Part shown: piece after piece, positions 12,201 to 22,567 of the stretch
How the letters are laid out: every line of letters starts with the position of its first letter
Position numbering within the stretch: position 1 is the stretch's first letter
Assembly: GCF_002775205.1 (NCBI RefSeq)
Contig: NC_036443.1
Coordinates: 31,030,217 to 31,094,216, forward strand
Direction of reading: 5' to 3'
Length of the DNA stretch: 64,000 bases
Origin: Xiphophorus maculatus
Lineage: Eukaryota; Chordata; Actinopteri; Cyprinodontiformes; Poeciliidae
Position numbers and translations under genes: made by a program
The notes under the pieces: generated by a model
The model's database searches: none
The model's input: the letters and a program-made list of their open reading frames with translations, nothing else
What the model was told of the DNA's origin: nothing

Positions 12201-13780
12201 TACATTCTTGTCGGGACGCTCGTGAAGAGAAGAATCCAGGTGTGGACCATCAGGATCCAAAGCTGCTTCACATCAAGCAGGAAGAGGAAGAACCTTGGAC
12301 TGGCCTGGAGGGAGAGCACCTCAGTGAGAAGCAGGCCGATCCATTTCCACTAAATGTCGTTCTTGTGAAAAGTGAGCATGAAGAGAAACCTCTGTTCTCA
12401 CACCTTCATCAGTCAGAAGATGAAGATCTTCCAACCATCAGCTCAGCTGACCAGATGAAAGCAGAAAATGAAGAAGAGGATGGTGGAGCAGCAAAGTCCA
12501 GCAGGAACCCAGATCAACACGCTGACGGAGACACGTCCAGCTCTTCAGAGACAGAGGTCAGTGAGGATGAAGAGGAGGAGGATGATGATAGTGACTATGA
12601 TTTTGATGATGATGATGGTGACAGTGATGATGAAGGTAGCCATCCTGACTCCCAGCATCAGCGCATGTCAGACTCTGGATCTGGAACTGAGGACAGTGAG
12701 ACTGACTGGAAGGAGGGCAGAGGTCAGGAGTCAGGAGAAAACGCCGCCAGTTCATTGAGGTGCTCCGAGTGCGGTAAACAGTTTGTTAACGAGCGCTCTC
12801 TGCTGAGACACATGACCCATCATTCAACAGGAAGAGCTTCACGCCGGGCAGTTAAAAGTAAAAATACTAAAGGGAAGAAAAATGTCAAAACACTAAGTCC
12901 AGGGAAAGTCCAGAGTGATGTCAAATTATTCACCTGTGATGAGTGTGGTAAAAGTTTCAGTTGGAAAAATCATCTAAGCAGACACAAGAGAATCCACACA
13001 GGAGAGAAACCTTTTGGCTGCGATGTTTGTGGACAAAGATTCAACCAAAATTCTAATTTAAACAAGCACATGAGAATCCACACGGGAGGAAAACCCTTCG
13101 GTTGTGATGTTTGTGGACAAAGATTTAACCTGAAATCATACTTGCACATACATATGAGGATTCATACAGGAGAGAAACCGTTTGGTTGTGATGTTTGTGG
13201 ACAAAGATTTAACCAAAAATCCAACTTAAACAAGCATGCCAAAATCCACTCTGGAGGGAAACCGTTTGGTTGTGATTTCTGTGGACAAAGATTCAACCTG
13301 AAGTCATATTTAAGCAAACATGTAAGAATCCATACAGGAGAGAAACCATATAGATGTAGTGTTTGTGATCAGAGATTCAACCTAAAGTCACATTTAAACT
13401 TGCACAAGCTAACCCACACAGGAGAGAAACCATTCGCTTGTGACATTTGTGGACAACGTTTAATACAAAAGTCTGCTTTAAAGAAACACATGAAGATCCA
13501 CTGTGAGGTAAAATCATTTGACTGCGATGTGTGTGGACGGCGATTCAACCAGAAGTCGGCTTTAAAAAGACACTTGAGGATCCACACAGGTGACAAACCT
13601 TTTGGTTGTGACGTTTGTGGGCAAAGGTTTAACCAGAAGGCACATTTAAACAAACACATGACCCTCCACACAGGAGCCAAACTGTTTGGCTGTGATGTCT
13701 GTGGACTAAGATTTAACCTGAAGTCACATTTAATCAAACACAGTAATGTCCACAAGGATGGAGAAAGTGTTCAGATTTAA
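3219..13780 (+). CDS. C2H2 zinc-finger protein, two exons (3219-3255 and 11967-13780)
   Basis: Exon 1 (37 nt, ATG at 3219, donor GTTAGT) ends in phase 1. Exon 2 follows a TTTCAG acceptor at 11966 and runs open to the TAA at 13778-13780. Joined length is 1851 nt, 616 residues. The first 240 or so residues are acidic, with IKEE/IKQE motifs and a duplicated module (LHQ...SSRNPD appears twice). Next is a solitary finger, a basic spacer, and ten consecutive C2H2 fingers with TGEKPF/GGKPFG linkers. Probable nuclear DNA-binding regulator. The 8.7-kb intron holds a same-strand transposase-like gene, which is unusual because the sibling gene at 16424 has only a 2-kb intron. A candidate poly(A) signal lies at 14839-14844. 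The exon 1 link rests on phase and on homology to the sibling, not on a transcript. Confidence 0.85.
3505..3785 (+). promoter_or_regulatory. Intronic CRE-like site and possible promoter for the nested gene
   Basis: A perfect TGACGTCA palindrome lies at 3640-3647, next to an ACATGGCTGC YY1-like match. It is about 430 bases upstream of the nested gene's ATG. The surrounding sequence resembles a fish interspersed repeat (GGTGCGTTCCAGTT...), so the promoter may be repeat-borne. The 92-codon open frame across this stretch has no recognisable domain. Confidence 0.3.
3786..4070. repeat. Fish interspersed repeat (AAGCTGCAGTAGGCAACTTT type)
   Basis: Starts with AAGCTGCAGTAGGCAACTTT and continues through GACAGTAGAATATGAGACAG and GTCAATCACGCTCCTGTAC. 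I recognise this from memory as a common non-coding repeat of fish genomes. It abuts the ATG of the nested transposase-like gene and may supply its 5' UTR. The exact family is not assigned. Confidence 0.5.
4079..10273 (+). CDS. DDE transposase-like (probably transposon-derived) protein, 12-13 exons
   Basis: Exons: 4079-4326, 4816-4893, 5441-5506, 5579-5743, 5817-6123, 6674-6959, 7067-7300, 8739-8830, 8932-9036, 9259-9449, 9540-9704, 9811-10055. A weak last exon is 10164-10273, ending in TAA. Every junction is GT-AG and keeps phase, giving about 727 residues, or 763 with the last exon. Order: a basic N-terminal module (RINIGAAFLRWREL), an acidic run (4-6 Asp/Glu repeats near 5690), a Cys-rich segment ending CSNNHCVWEWNSQP, then an RNase H-fold-like core. 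In the core ADGHMDSLG and EVCTDSQSQI each give an acidic candidate, HTLDMWHGSKN follows, and HVTGEHEW gives a candidate Glu. From memory this matches a multicopy family of uncharacterised fish proteins with a DSPG...WH...GEHEW pattern. The superfamily is not certain. The lack of any frame break suggests recent activity or domestication. No terminal inverted repeats were found. Confidence 0.75.
6143..6606. mobile_element. hAT-like non-autonomous element in intron 5 of the nested gene
   Basis: Starts CAGTGTTTCCCCTAGG (6143-6158) and ends CCTAGAGGAAACGCTG (6591-6606), imperfect inverted repeats typical of hAT MITEs. No matching 8-bp target duplication is seen (TACTACTC versus CTCTCTGT), so it may be old or composite. 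The inner part from about 6390 to 6589 carries a second common fish repeat (GGCCCTCCAGGCCTGGAG, GTCCAACACACCTGAA). Confidence 0.6.
7590..7735 (+). repeat. G-rich intronic tract
   Basis: Runs of 4 to 11 G (GGCCGGGG, GGGGGG, GGGGGGG, an 11-G run, GGGGCGGGG) lie in the 1.4-kb intron between 7300 and 8739. At least four G-runs lie within 150 bases, so the transcript strand could form G-quadruplexes. Confidence 0.7.
10938..11890. mobile_element. Non-autonomous DNA element with inverted ends GGCGTAAATCC / GGATTTACGCC
   Basis: The left part reads GGTCATGGCCAAAGGCGTAAATCC and the right end reads GGATTTACGCCTGTGGTCATGG in inverted orientation. The inside is AT-rich non-coding sequence. Part of its left arm recurs in reverse orientation at 31440-31585. 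The family and exact borders are not assigned. It lies in the intron of the second zinc-finger gene. Confidence 0.5.
11563..11600. repeat. Short tandem repeat TAACAGCTAGCAGC
   Basis: Two to three tandem copies of a 14-base unit containing the palindrome GCTAGC. It lies within the intron of the second zinc-finger gene. Confidence 0.8.
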
Positions 13781-15092
13781 ATGTTCACAGCTGTTAAAGT
13801 AAAGCTTTAAAGTTCAGCCATTTTATTTTTGAACCATGATTCTTTAAACTATACAATGCAACAGGTTGCTAAGAACATGTGGGATATTACAGTACACATC
13901 TTTTCTCTATTAGCTTACAGCAATAGACTTTATAAACTCTACATGCCTGCTGCTGTCTAATCAAAGGTTTCTTCACAAGAATGCCAGTGTTTTTGTTTCA
14001 ATCTGTTTCTATGAAATTGCCATGTAAATATAAAAAAATGTTTTTTGAGCATTGTGAATTTCTTAAACTTTTATATTTGTTGTGTTGTGACGGACAAAGA
14101 TGTTTTTGTCAGATGTTTGCAAGGTAATTGAGTTAATGTCCTTCATGTCTTTCTCTCTGCTTTTAGTAAAAGTGTTTGTTTTTTCAAAGCTGCTTTTTTC
14201 TTGTGTCTGGAGAAACTTCTGTGTGCCTCATGGTCTGGACACAAACTGCATGGATGGTTATAACTGTCACAAACTGAGGACTTCATGCGGCGTGATTATC
14301 CACTGAATATGAAAATGTATTTTGTATCATGTAAGAATATTTTAAAGAATTTCCTTCATTGGACTCTTGTGCAACTTGTTAAAATTTGTTTATACTATAA
14401 AAACAAGACTTAATTTTCATTGCCTGACATTGAATCAAAGTAAACATTTTCTCTTCTGGGTCAAGCAGGATGATCAGAGCTTTTTATATTTGCCAAGTTT
14501 CAGAATAATAAATGATTTGGAAGATTTTAATCTCCTCACTCTGAGCTGTAGAATTATTATTACTGGGAAATGATTTTCTAACATTAAAACCCTTTGCTTT
14601 AAATGTGTTTATTTTATCACAATATGACCACAACTGATGATAAATCTCCTCCCGTCTCTGTCAACCTATAAAGGAAGTTTATTTAAGCTGCTCTTTATCT
14701 GGGATCTTTAATGTTGGACGGTTTGACTTTGTAGAGAAGTCCATGTTCTGTTCAGAAGTGGAGATCAGATTTTGATACCTGTAGTGATTTTTCCAAATTT
14801 ACTGATGTTAATACTAATAAATGTATTTATGTTTTCATAATAAACACATTCTATTTTCTCACTGCAGCCGAACGCTTCAAAGGAGTTAATCTGTTCCTTT
14901 CATCATTTTCTTTTTAATAAAAAGTGTTATAAGCATCTGACCCCTTTCCAGTGAGAGAAGATGTGTTGCTGTAAAGCTACAGATATCTGCAGGTGAGAAA
15001 CTGAAGGGAACAGGAAGTGTTTGAGGGAGGAGCATCTTTAATTATTTAATTATGAAACAGAAGAGAGGCCAGCAGAACGTCAGAGCTCCACC
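13781..15092. other. 3' UTR and intergenic sequence
   Basis: AT-rich, with AATAAA at 14839-14844 and other AATAAA copies upstream. Small open frames at 14100-14573 show no domain and are taken as chance. Confidence 0.5.
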
Positions 15093-15930
15093 ATGACCGT
15101 TCGTCTAACTTTGTTCTGCTGCTTCTTCCTCTGTGAGTACTTTTAAATTCTTTGATTCGGTCTTTAAACCATCAAACAAACCTGTCTAACCTCATATATC
15201 TCTCACCTGTTTCCAGGTATTTAACCTTCTGGCTTTTCTTTGTTCCTGGCTGGATTCTCTGTTCTGCTTTGTCCCGTTCAGTTCAGTATTAATTATTATA
15301 TGAAGCCCATTTAAGTTTTGTCACATTTCAACTTTCCTGACAGTTTCCAGTTTTTCTCTGAGGAAGGATCATACACTTTTGTTTTGGACCCATGAGAACA
15401 GAACCTTCAGAGTTCTGGATGGACATAAAACTGGAATCTGGAATAAAGTTCAGGCGCAGAATGACTTATTTCTTAAACTGACCTCTGCAGTCAGTGAAAG
15501 TAAAGATTCTTAATTTCAGATATTGTTAAATATATTCTGTTCTTGTTAGAGTTTCTATCGCAGTGCTTGAACTGCAACTTTTAAAACTCTTAAAAACAAG
15601 TTATTTTTATTACTTGACCTTCTGTCTTTAGTTTGGTAATAAGTTAGTAGATTAACATCTGTGTTGCATGTTAAACCAGGCTGATTTACGTCGAGTTTCC
15701 ATGGTAACGATGATGATCTAACCAGAATGATTCAGTAGTTTCTGCAGTGAAACATGTTGAGTTCAGACTGCAGAACCTCACAGGAAGTTCTGCTATTAAC
15801 CAATGATCTGCTCTGCAGGTCAATAACAGCAGAGCTGAAGTCTTCAGGGTTCCTGAGGAAACGTTAGTGACACAGAAAGGATGGAGCATGGAGGCTTTCT
15901 GCAGGAGAAACGTTCTTGTTCAAACACAAG
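15093..15930 (+). pseudogene. CD300/CMRF35-like receptor remnant (signal exon plus decayed Ig exon)
   Basis: 15093-15132 reads as a hydrophobic signal exon (MTVRLTLFCCFFL) with a GTGAGT donor in phase 1, like the intact gene's exon 1 at 22568. About 690 bases downstream, GCTCTGCAG at 15811-15819 copies the intact gene's acceptor at 23163. The following sequence resembles the V-domain exon (AACAGCAGAGC..., GGGTTCCTGAGGA, GAGGCTTTCTGCAGG) but lacks much of the domain and loses frame. No second Ig, stem or membrane exon follows before the third zinc-finger promoter at 16159. Confidence 0.65.
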
Positions 15931-16158
15931 GACGCTCAGTCGGGTCGACACAGAGTTGGATATTAATTTTGTTAAGCCAAAAATAACAGATCCTTTATTT
16001 TTGTAGCATTTCAAATCAGTATTAATAAAATATTTTTGCAGCAAAATAAATTAAAAACGTCTAAAATCATATTTTCATGGTGAGTTACTTTTCTACCAGT
16101 TAAAGCTGCAATACTTTTGATTACTAATGTTGTGTACATAGCTCACATTTTCCCTACT

Positions 16159-16423
16159 AATATGGCGGACACAATAACTCGTAGCTGTAGGCGGGACTTC
16201 CGGGTTTTGGCTCCTTTGATGTGTGTTGGGGCCTCTCTCCTCCTAGTGCGCAGACTCCAGCCGCGGTGACCGGAGGCTTTTCTTCTGGTTTTGGTCGTCA
16301 GGCGGGTTCAGATTGAACTGTAACGGTTTACCGGTCGGTCTGGAGACCGAAACGCCACCGGAAATGTAGAGACAGCAGCTCAAACAGCGACTGGAAGCAG
16401 CAGAAGAGGAGAAACGCAGAAAC
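16159..16423 (+). promoter_or_regulatory. Promoter and 5' UTR of the third zinc-finger gene
   Basis: YY1-like AATATGGCG at 16159-16167 and ETS-type ACTTCCGG at 16196-16203, followed by a GC-richer 5' UTR ending GAAACATGG. Related to 2902-3218, including AGTGCGCAGAC. No TATA box. Confidence 0.6.
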
Positions 16424-19400
16424 ATGGATTCTGCGTTTAGCTCTGGCGTTCAGATGGAAACATCAGGTCGGTGGCTTTTCCTTTCACATCCACTTTGGAC
16501 TTTAGTTCTAGTTTAGCAGGAATGTTTAGGAAGATGACGGGTTTACCTGAATGAGAACTAGTGAAGCTGCTGTCTGTATTTGAGGCTTGTTACGGTGTGT
16601 CAGATCTACTGGTGGCCAGTTTATCTGGTGACCTTCGCTGCGCAAGGCGGATGTTTTTAAATGAGTAGGGGGCTGCGTCGATCCCTGATCAAAATGCCAC
16701 GAAGTTAGAGAATGGTTTAAAAATGAGCCCTTTTTAAAATATGTGCCACAGACATGGTTATTATTCGTGTGCGACATCCTGTACTTTGGCCAGTTTCATA
16801 AGAAGTAAAACAAATAAAAAAATGGCCACAATCATCTAAAAACAAACAGGAAAGATTATGAATAAGCTAAAATTCACACCTTCCTTTGTTGCTACTTCTT
16901 ACAAAAAAACAAAACAACCGGCAACAGCAAAACATTTTATGAAAATCTTTTAACTTAAATCACATTGTTGTTCAGTTTTCAATGCAGCAAACATCCAACA
17001 CGCTCCTGCGCATTAAGGACTTTTTAAATCATACAGTTAACATTTTTCAGGACAAAGTGTTAATTTATAATTTATTTGAACCTTGGGTGAATTAATATAT
17101 TTTCTCTGCAGCGCGTATTTGGCTTCATTGATTTTAAACTGGACATTTAGAGACAGGATCTCATTATACATAATTGCATTGGCTTTAAAATGACCAAATA
17201 ATTAAATGCAAGTGATTTGAACTGTTTGGTCGATTCAGAAAGCAATATATCATATGTGGATTCTCTTTTATTAAAGGAAAAATTCTGTTTTCAAGTAAGA
17301 CAATAAGTTTTATATAGAATACATAATATTCTACTATATATTTAAAAATAATCGATCAAAATTTTTACATGAATTAAAGTTCTGCTTTAAAAGGCCGTTT
17401 AGTCTAGGGCTTGGGCTTTGTACTGGAAACTCATTGAGACTTAACTGTTAAATCTCAAATTATCTCACAATGTTTTCTATGCACAGATAATATTTTTGGT
17501 TGTGATATTTCAATGTGAAATTACCATCTTACAATAAACTTTAAAACTCTATACAATTTTATTAACTCTTTATATTTAACATCTTTTATATACAGGCAGT
17601 CTCACTGAGGTCCTGTTCTCTGAATAGACCTCCACTGACCAGTTAAATTTGTCATTTTTATGCTATTTTACAAAATGCTATAGAATAAAATTTACATTGT
17701 TGGAAAGATGAGATGTTTTACAAACAAAATTCTGTTTGATTGTTTAGATTTTTCTGAATTATCGATGATTTGATAGTTTTCAGAAGAAAAATGTATTGTC
17801 ATTGGAAATCATGGCACTAATTAAAATAAAGATGAAGAAAACCGAATAAGAAGAAAGTCTTGGCTTTTCTGCTTTTCAACTGTTTGCATAAACTTTTGAG
17901 ATTTATTTTATAAGCCTAATGCTGTAATAGTTTGCTTACCAAACTCATTTACAGTGAGTGGAATGTGATGGATCCTCAACATCTCTGATTGTTACTATCA
18001 ATGGATGGTTTAACCTTCAACTTCAGGTGAAACAGAGACTGGAGCAGAAGGAGGAAACTATATTTAAAAAATCTCAGGCTATTATTCTGAAAAACAAATA
18101 AGGAAGGGAAAACAAGTTTGTAGGTTGGATTCACAGCTCCGTTAAAAGTTCATGGTCAAGAGGAAAATCCAAAATCAACCTAAAATTATCCCAAACATCT
18201 GCAGCCGGTCCAGGTTCTTGTTCCTGGTTCTGGTCAGAACTCTGGTAGATTATTTCTTTATAGCTCAGAACTTCCTTCATTTTTCCAGTTTACTGATTTC
18301 TTCATTAATCAACAAGTGATTTATCTCAGCATCGTTACCTGATTATGTTAATCAGATTCTTCCACTAATTCTGTTTTACCTTCTTAGAAATGTTAAACTC
18401 TCATTGTTCACAATGTGTTTGTTGTGTTTCTGTGTTTTCTAGGTGTTCAGGAGAGGCTGGCGGTTAAAGAAGAAGCTAATGAAGAGCAGAGTTCTGGTGG
18501 AGACCAGCAGGACGCAGAGCGTCTTCACATCAAGGAGGAAGAGGAGGAAGTCTGGAGCAGCCCAGAGGATGAAGAGCTCAGTGTGAAGGAGGAGACCAAT
18601 CCTACCAGGTTTCCACTCACTGTGGTTCTTATGAAGAGTGAGGATGATGAAGATAAACCTCTGTTCTCACAGCTTCATCAGCCAGAAGTTGAAGATCTTC
18701 CAACCAGCAGCTCAGCTGACCAGATGAAAGCAGAAAGTGATGAAGAGGACGGAGGAGGAGCAGAGTCCAGCAGGAACCCAGAGCTACACACTGACGGAGA
18801 CACTTCCAGCTCTTCAGAGACGGAGGTCAGTGGGGATGAAGAGGAGGAGGATGATGATGTGAACCATCCTGGTTCTCATCTGAAACACCTACCAGACTCC
18901 GGCTCTGAAACTGAGGACAGTGAGAACGACTGGAAGGAAACTAGAGCTGCCGAGTCAGGAGGAAACGCCGCCAACAAGTCACTGAGCTGCTCCAAGTGCA
19001 GTCAACAGTTTGGTAACAAGCGCTCCCTACAGAGACACAGTTCAAGAAAAAACTGTTCGACTAAAAACGTCGACTCAGCGAATGTCCAAACTGATTTAAA
19101 AGGTTTTATCTGTGATGACTGTGGGAAAGGTTTTAGCCTGAAAAACTCTTTAAACCGACACCTGAGAATTCACACAGGAGAGAAACCATTCAGCTGTGAC
19201 GTCTGTGGACAAAAATTTAACCAGAAGTCTCACCTAAAAATTCACAGGAGAATTCACACCGGAGAGAAACCGTTCAGCTGTAGTGCGTGTGAAGTTAGAT
19301 TTAACCAAAAATCAAGCTTAAATCTGCACATGAGGAACCACTCAGAGGAGAAACCATTTCACTGTGATGATTGTGAGCAAAGATTTAACAAAAAGTCAGA

Positions 19401-20118
19401 TTTAAACAAACACAAGAGAGTCCACATGGAAGAAAAACCCTTTGGTTGTGATGTTTGTGGGAAAAGATTCAGTCGAAAGGCAGATTTAAACATGCACACA
19501 CGAGTCCACACTGGAGACAAACCGTTTTCTTGTGATGTCTGTGGACAGACATTCAGTCTTAAGGCTAATTTAAAGAAGCACATGAGGATTCACACAGGAG
19601 ATAAACCATTTGGTTGTCTTTTCTGTGAGCAACGATTCAACAGAAGGTCACATTTAAACATACACATCAGAATCCACACTGGAGAAAAACCATTTGTTTG
19701 TGATGTTTGTGGTCAAAGATTTAGTGATAAGTCAGCTGTAAACAAACACATGAGAATTCATACAGGAGACAAACCTTTCGGCTGTGATGTTTGTGGGAAA
19801 GGATTCAACCAAAAGTCGAGTTTAAACAAGCACATCCGGATCCACACTGGGGACAAACCGTTTGGTTGTGAGATTTGTGGACAAAGTTTTAATCAAAAGT
19901 CAACTTTAAACATCCACCAGAGGATACACACTGGAGACAAACCTTTTGATTGTCACGTTTGTGGACAAAGATTTAACCACAAATCAAATTTAAACAAACA
20001 CAAGAGGATCCACACAGGAGAAAAACCCTACGGCTGTCATATCTGTGGGAAAAGATTTTACCAAAAGCCTCATTTAAACAGACACATGCGGGTCCACATA
20101 GGAGAGGATATAGTTTAA
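16424..20118 (+). CDS. C2H2 zinc-finger protein, two exons (16424-16466 and 18443-20118)
   Basis: Exon 1 (43 nt, donor GTCGGT, phase 1) joins exon 2 after the TTTTCTAG acceptor at 18442. The joined frame of 1719 nt gives 572 residues. Upstream codons of the exon-2 open frame are intron sequence. The N-terminal 190 or so residues are acidic, with VKEE, IKEE and VKEE motifs (SUMO-acceptor-like) and a Ser/Glu/Asp-rich stretch. One degenerate finger with Cys for the last His follows, then twelve canonical C2H2 fingers in one array with TGEKPF/TGDKPF linkers. Helix contacts vary (QSHI, KSDK, RADM, RSHI, QSTI, QPHR). Probable nuclear DNA-binding regulator. About 300 nt of the linker are nearly identical to the first gene while the fingers are not. 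Poly(A) candidate at 20455-20460. Confidence 0.88.
16467..18442. other. Intron 1 of the third zinc-finger gene
   Basis: AT-rich intron with no recognisable gene or repeat structure. Small minus-strand open frames near 16526-16777 have no domain. Confidence 0.5.
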
Positions 20119-22450
20119 ATACATAAGTTAAAGGTTCATTCCAGTGAGGAGTCCACAGGAAATCTTCCTCTTCCTCTCCTGGAACCGATAATACCTTGGG
20201 GACGTAATAAACTGGGACCTAATGTCTTTTGGATTCGCTGAGTTCTGGAGTGTTGCTGCTTCTTGGTGATTTATCTGATGATTCAGGTCAACACCCACCG
20301 CCGCAGCAAACTTCAGAAATCCATTAGAAACCAGGAAGTCTCCCCAAAACAGCATTCATATCCAATTGTTTCTAAACGTTTATGGTTTAAAACACAAGGG
20401 AAGCGTTTGGATATAACTGTACTGATCCCAAGCATTAAAGTCTTTATTTTAAAGAATAAACAATCAATCTTCTGCTCTTCTCCGTTTCATCTGCCCTGCT
20501 GGCTTCCTGGTTTACTTTTCTATTGACAAATTTATTGGCACCTCTCTTCTTAGTGACCAAAAAACCCCACAATGGTCACTGAAATAACTTGAAACTGTCA
20601 AAAGCAATAATAAAAATGTACTTAAAATGAAGCTTTGAAAATCAAACATTGCTTTTGATTTTTTGGTTCAAGCTAATAATTTAAAAACCACACTATTGAA
20701 ACAGGCCTGGACACAAATGATGGTACCTGGAACTTAATATTTTGTTGCTCAACCTGTTAATTCAGTCAGATCATTTTAACATTTGTTTCTCTGATTTGAT
20801 GTTTTTAAGTTTTTTTAACCTCCATCCATCCAATGACAGATAAACTAGAGAATAAGTGGAAGTTGGCCTAGAAGATTCACACACACTTTGTTTATGAAAA
20901 ATCTGTTCTTTATGTTAAAAGTTAAATATTTTATGCAAAATAAGTTTTTTTATGCAGTGCCATCAGCTTAAGTTTAAAAATAAATACATGACATGAATAA
21001 GTTTAGTTGTTTGGCATGTTTATGTAGTAATAAGCCTAGATTATTGTAAAACTCTGAGGAGTTCCCGTTTTGTGGTTCTGCGACTGTCTGGTTGTCTTTG
21101 CATCACACCAGAACTGGTCGGTGTGTCGGCCCTGACATCAGACGGTCAGTTCAGTTCTTCTCCCACAGCAGTCAAGACGGTCAAATCATAATCTGTTCAA
21201 GTCTGCACAAATACCAAACGTAACGACAAAAGATAAAACCAATAGATGTTCTGAAACGTGTTAAAGTTGATGAACTTCTTCTTTATGGTCATATCTTATC
21301 ATGATCCGTTTCATTGCTCACTCTTTCAGTCTCACTCAGGTTCCCCTTTTCACTCACACCATCTTGAGTCACATCCTGACCCCAACCTTACTGATTAAGA
21401 CATTAGAAACATTTCCAACAGAATAATTACCAATTATTACTACTGACACAATTATCAAAACTATAACTTCTAATGTTTAGATACAGAACAAAACGGATTA
21501 AAGCAAAACTAAAAGACAAAACACACAAGAACAACCTCATTAATTGTCGATGCACAGAACCGCAGTTTCTATTAAATGTAGCAGAGTTTTCCAGAACAGT
21601 CTGAACAACACAGATCAGGCCTCTGGTTCTAAAGCCGATACGCATCTATCTGACGTACTGAGCTGAGTCCGTACGACCCGGTCGCATTCATCCGACCTGA
21701 ACATTGATCCTCAACATTCAACAAATGCATCCTGATTCGTGCAAACGGAAAGAAAAACGACAACCAGGGCGGACTGTAACAAGGATTAAGTTAATTTGCT
21801 GCCTGCAGTCGGACAGCAACTTCAAAATCCTAAGATATGCTGCATCCTTAGCATCCATGTTTACTTCACACTGAGCACTTCTTCTTCTTCTACTTCTTTA
21901 TTTTATGTCGGTTGGCAAAACACTGAGCATGCTCTTGTGTAACGTTCCTGCGCCCTGTACTGTGCATTCAGATCACATCCAGGTCGCATATATTTGGAAA
22001 CAACTCAAAAACAAATTGGATTTTATAAAAAATCACAATTGAGCATTAAAACCTGCAGTGTGAACGTAACCACAGTTCTTCTTATTTATCTTTTGTTTTT
22101 ACTTAATAGTTTAGTTGAACTTTACTAGCCTAGTTAGAGTTTATTTACAAAAGTATTTCAACTGGAAGTTAAGGGTTGTTATTTTTAAAAAATAAATTAT
22201 TGTATTTTGAAGATAAGTTGTTTATTCAATACTTTTGTGCAGCAAAATGACATAAAACACTAAAAACACAAATTTAAACCTTTAACTGTGTGACAAACAT
22301 TTTAGTTTTATACGTTTTGTATCAGATCCTATTTATTTATCTCATCTATCTGCAGCTTTAAATCAAATGTTTTGGAAACATTATAATGTTTAGGTGTGAA
22401 ATAATTTGTAAATGAGCATTAAGACACAGTGATGCTGTCAGGCTGCTTAG
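20119..22450. other. Intergenic sequence with repeat fragments
   Basis: 20540-20760 carries phrases common in Tc1-like fish repeats (AAATTTATTGGCACC, GGCCTGGACACAAATGATGG), probably a degraded element. 21640-22075 resembles a non-coding repeat with CTTCTTCTTCTTCTAC and GTGTGAACGTAACC. No gene is seen. Confidence 0.35.
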
Positions 22451-22451
22451 T

Positions 22452-22459
22452 TATAAATA
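22452..22459 (+). promoter_or_regulatory. TATA-like box of the CD300-like gene
   Basis: TATAAATA, 109 bases before the start codon at 22568, at a plausible spacing for a short 5' UTR. Confidence 0.45.
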
Positions 22460-22567
22460 AATGAGGCTGCAGCTGAAAGCAGAAGCAGGAAACATTTTCA
22501 TTAGAACAGGAACAACGTTAAAGAAGTTAAACTTGATAAAAGAAAGAAGAACCGTTGGAGTCTCAAC

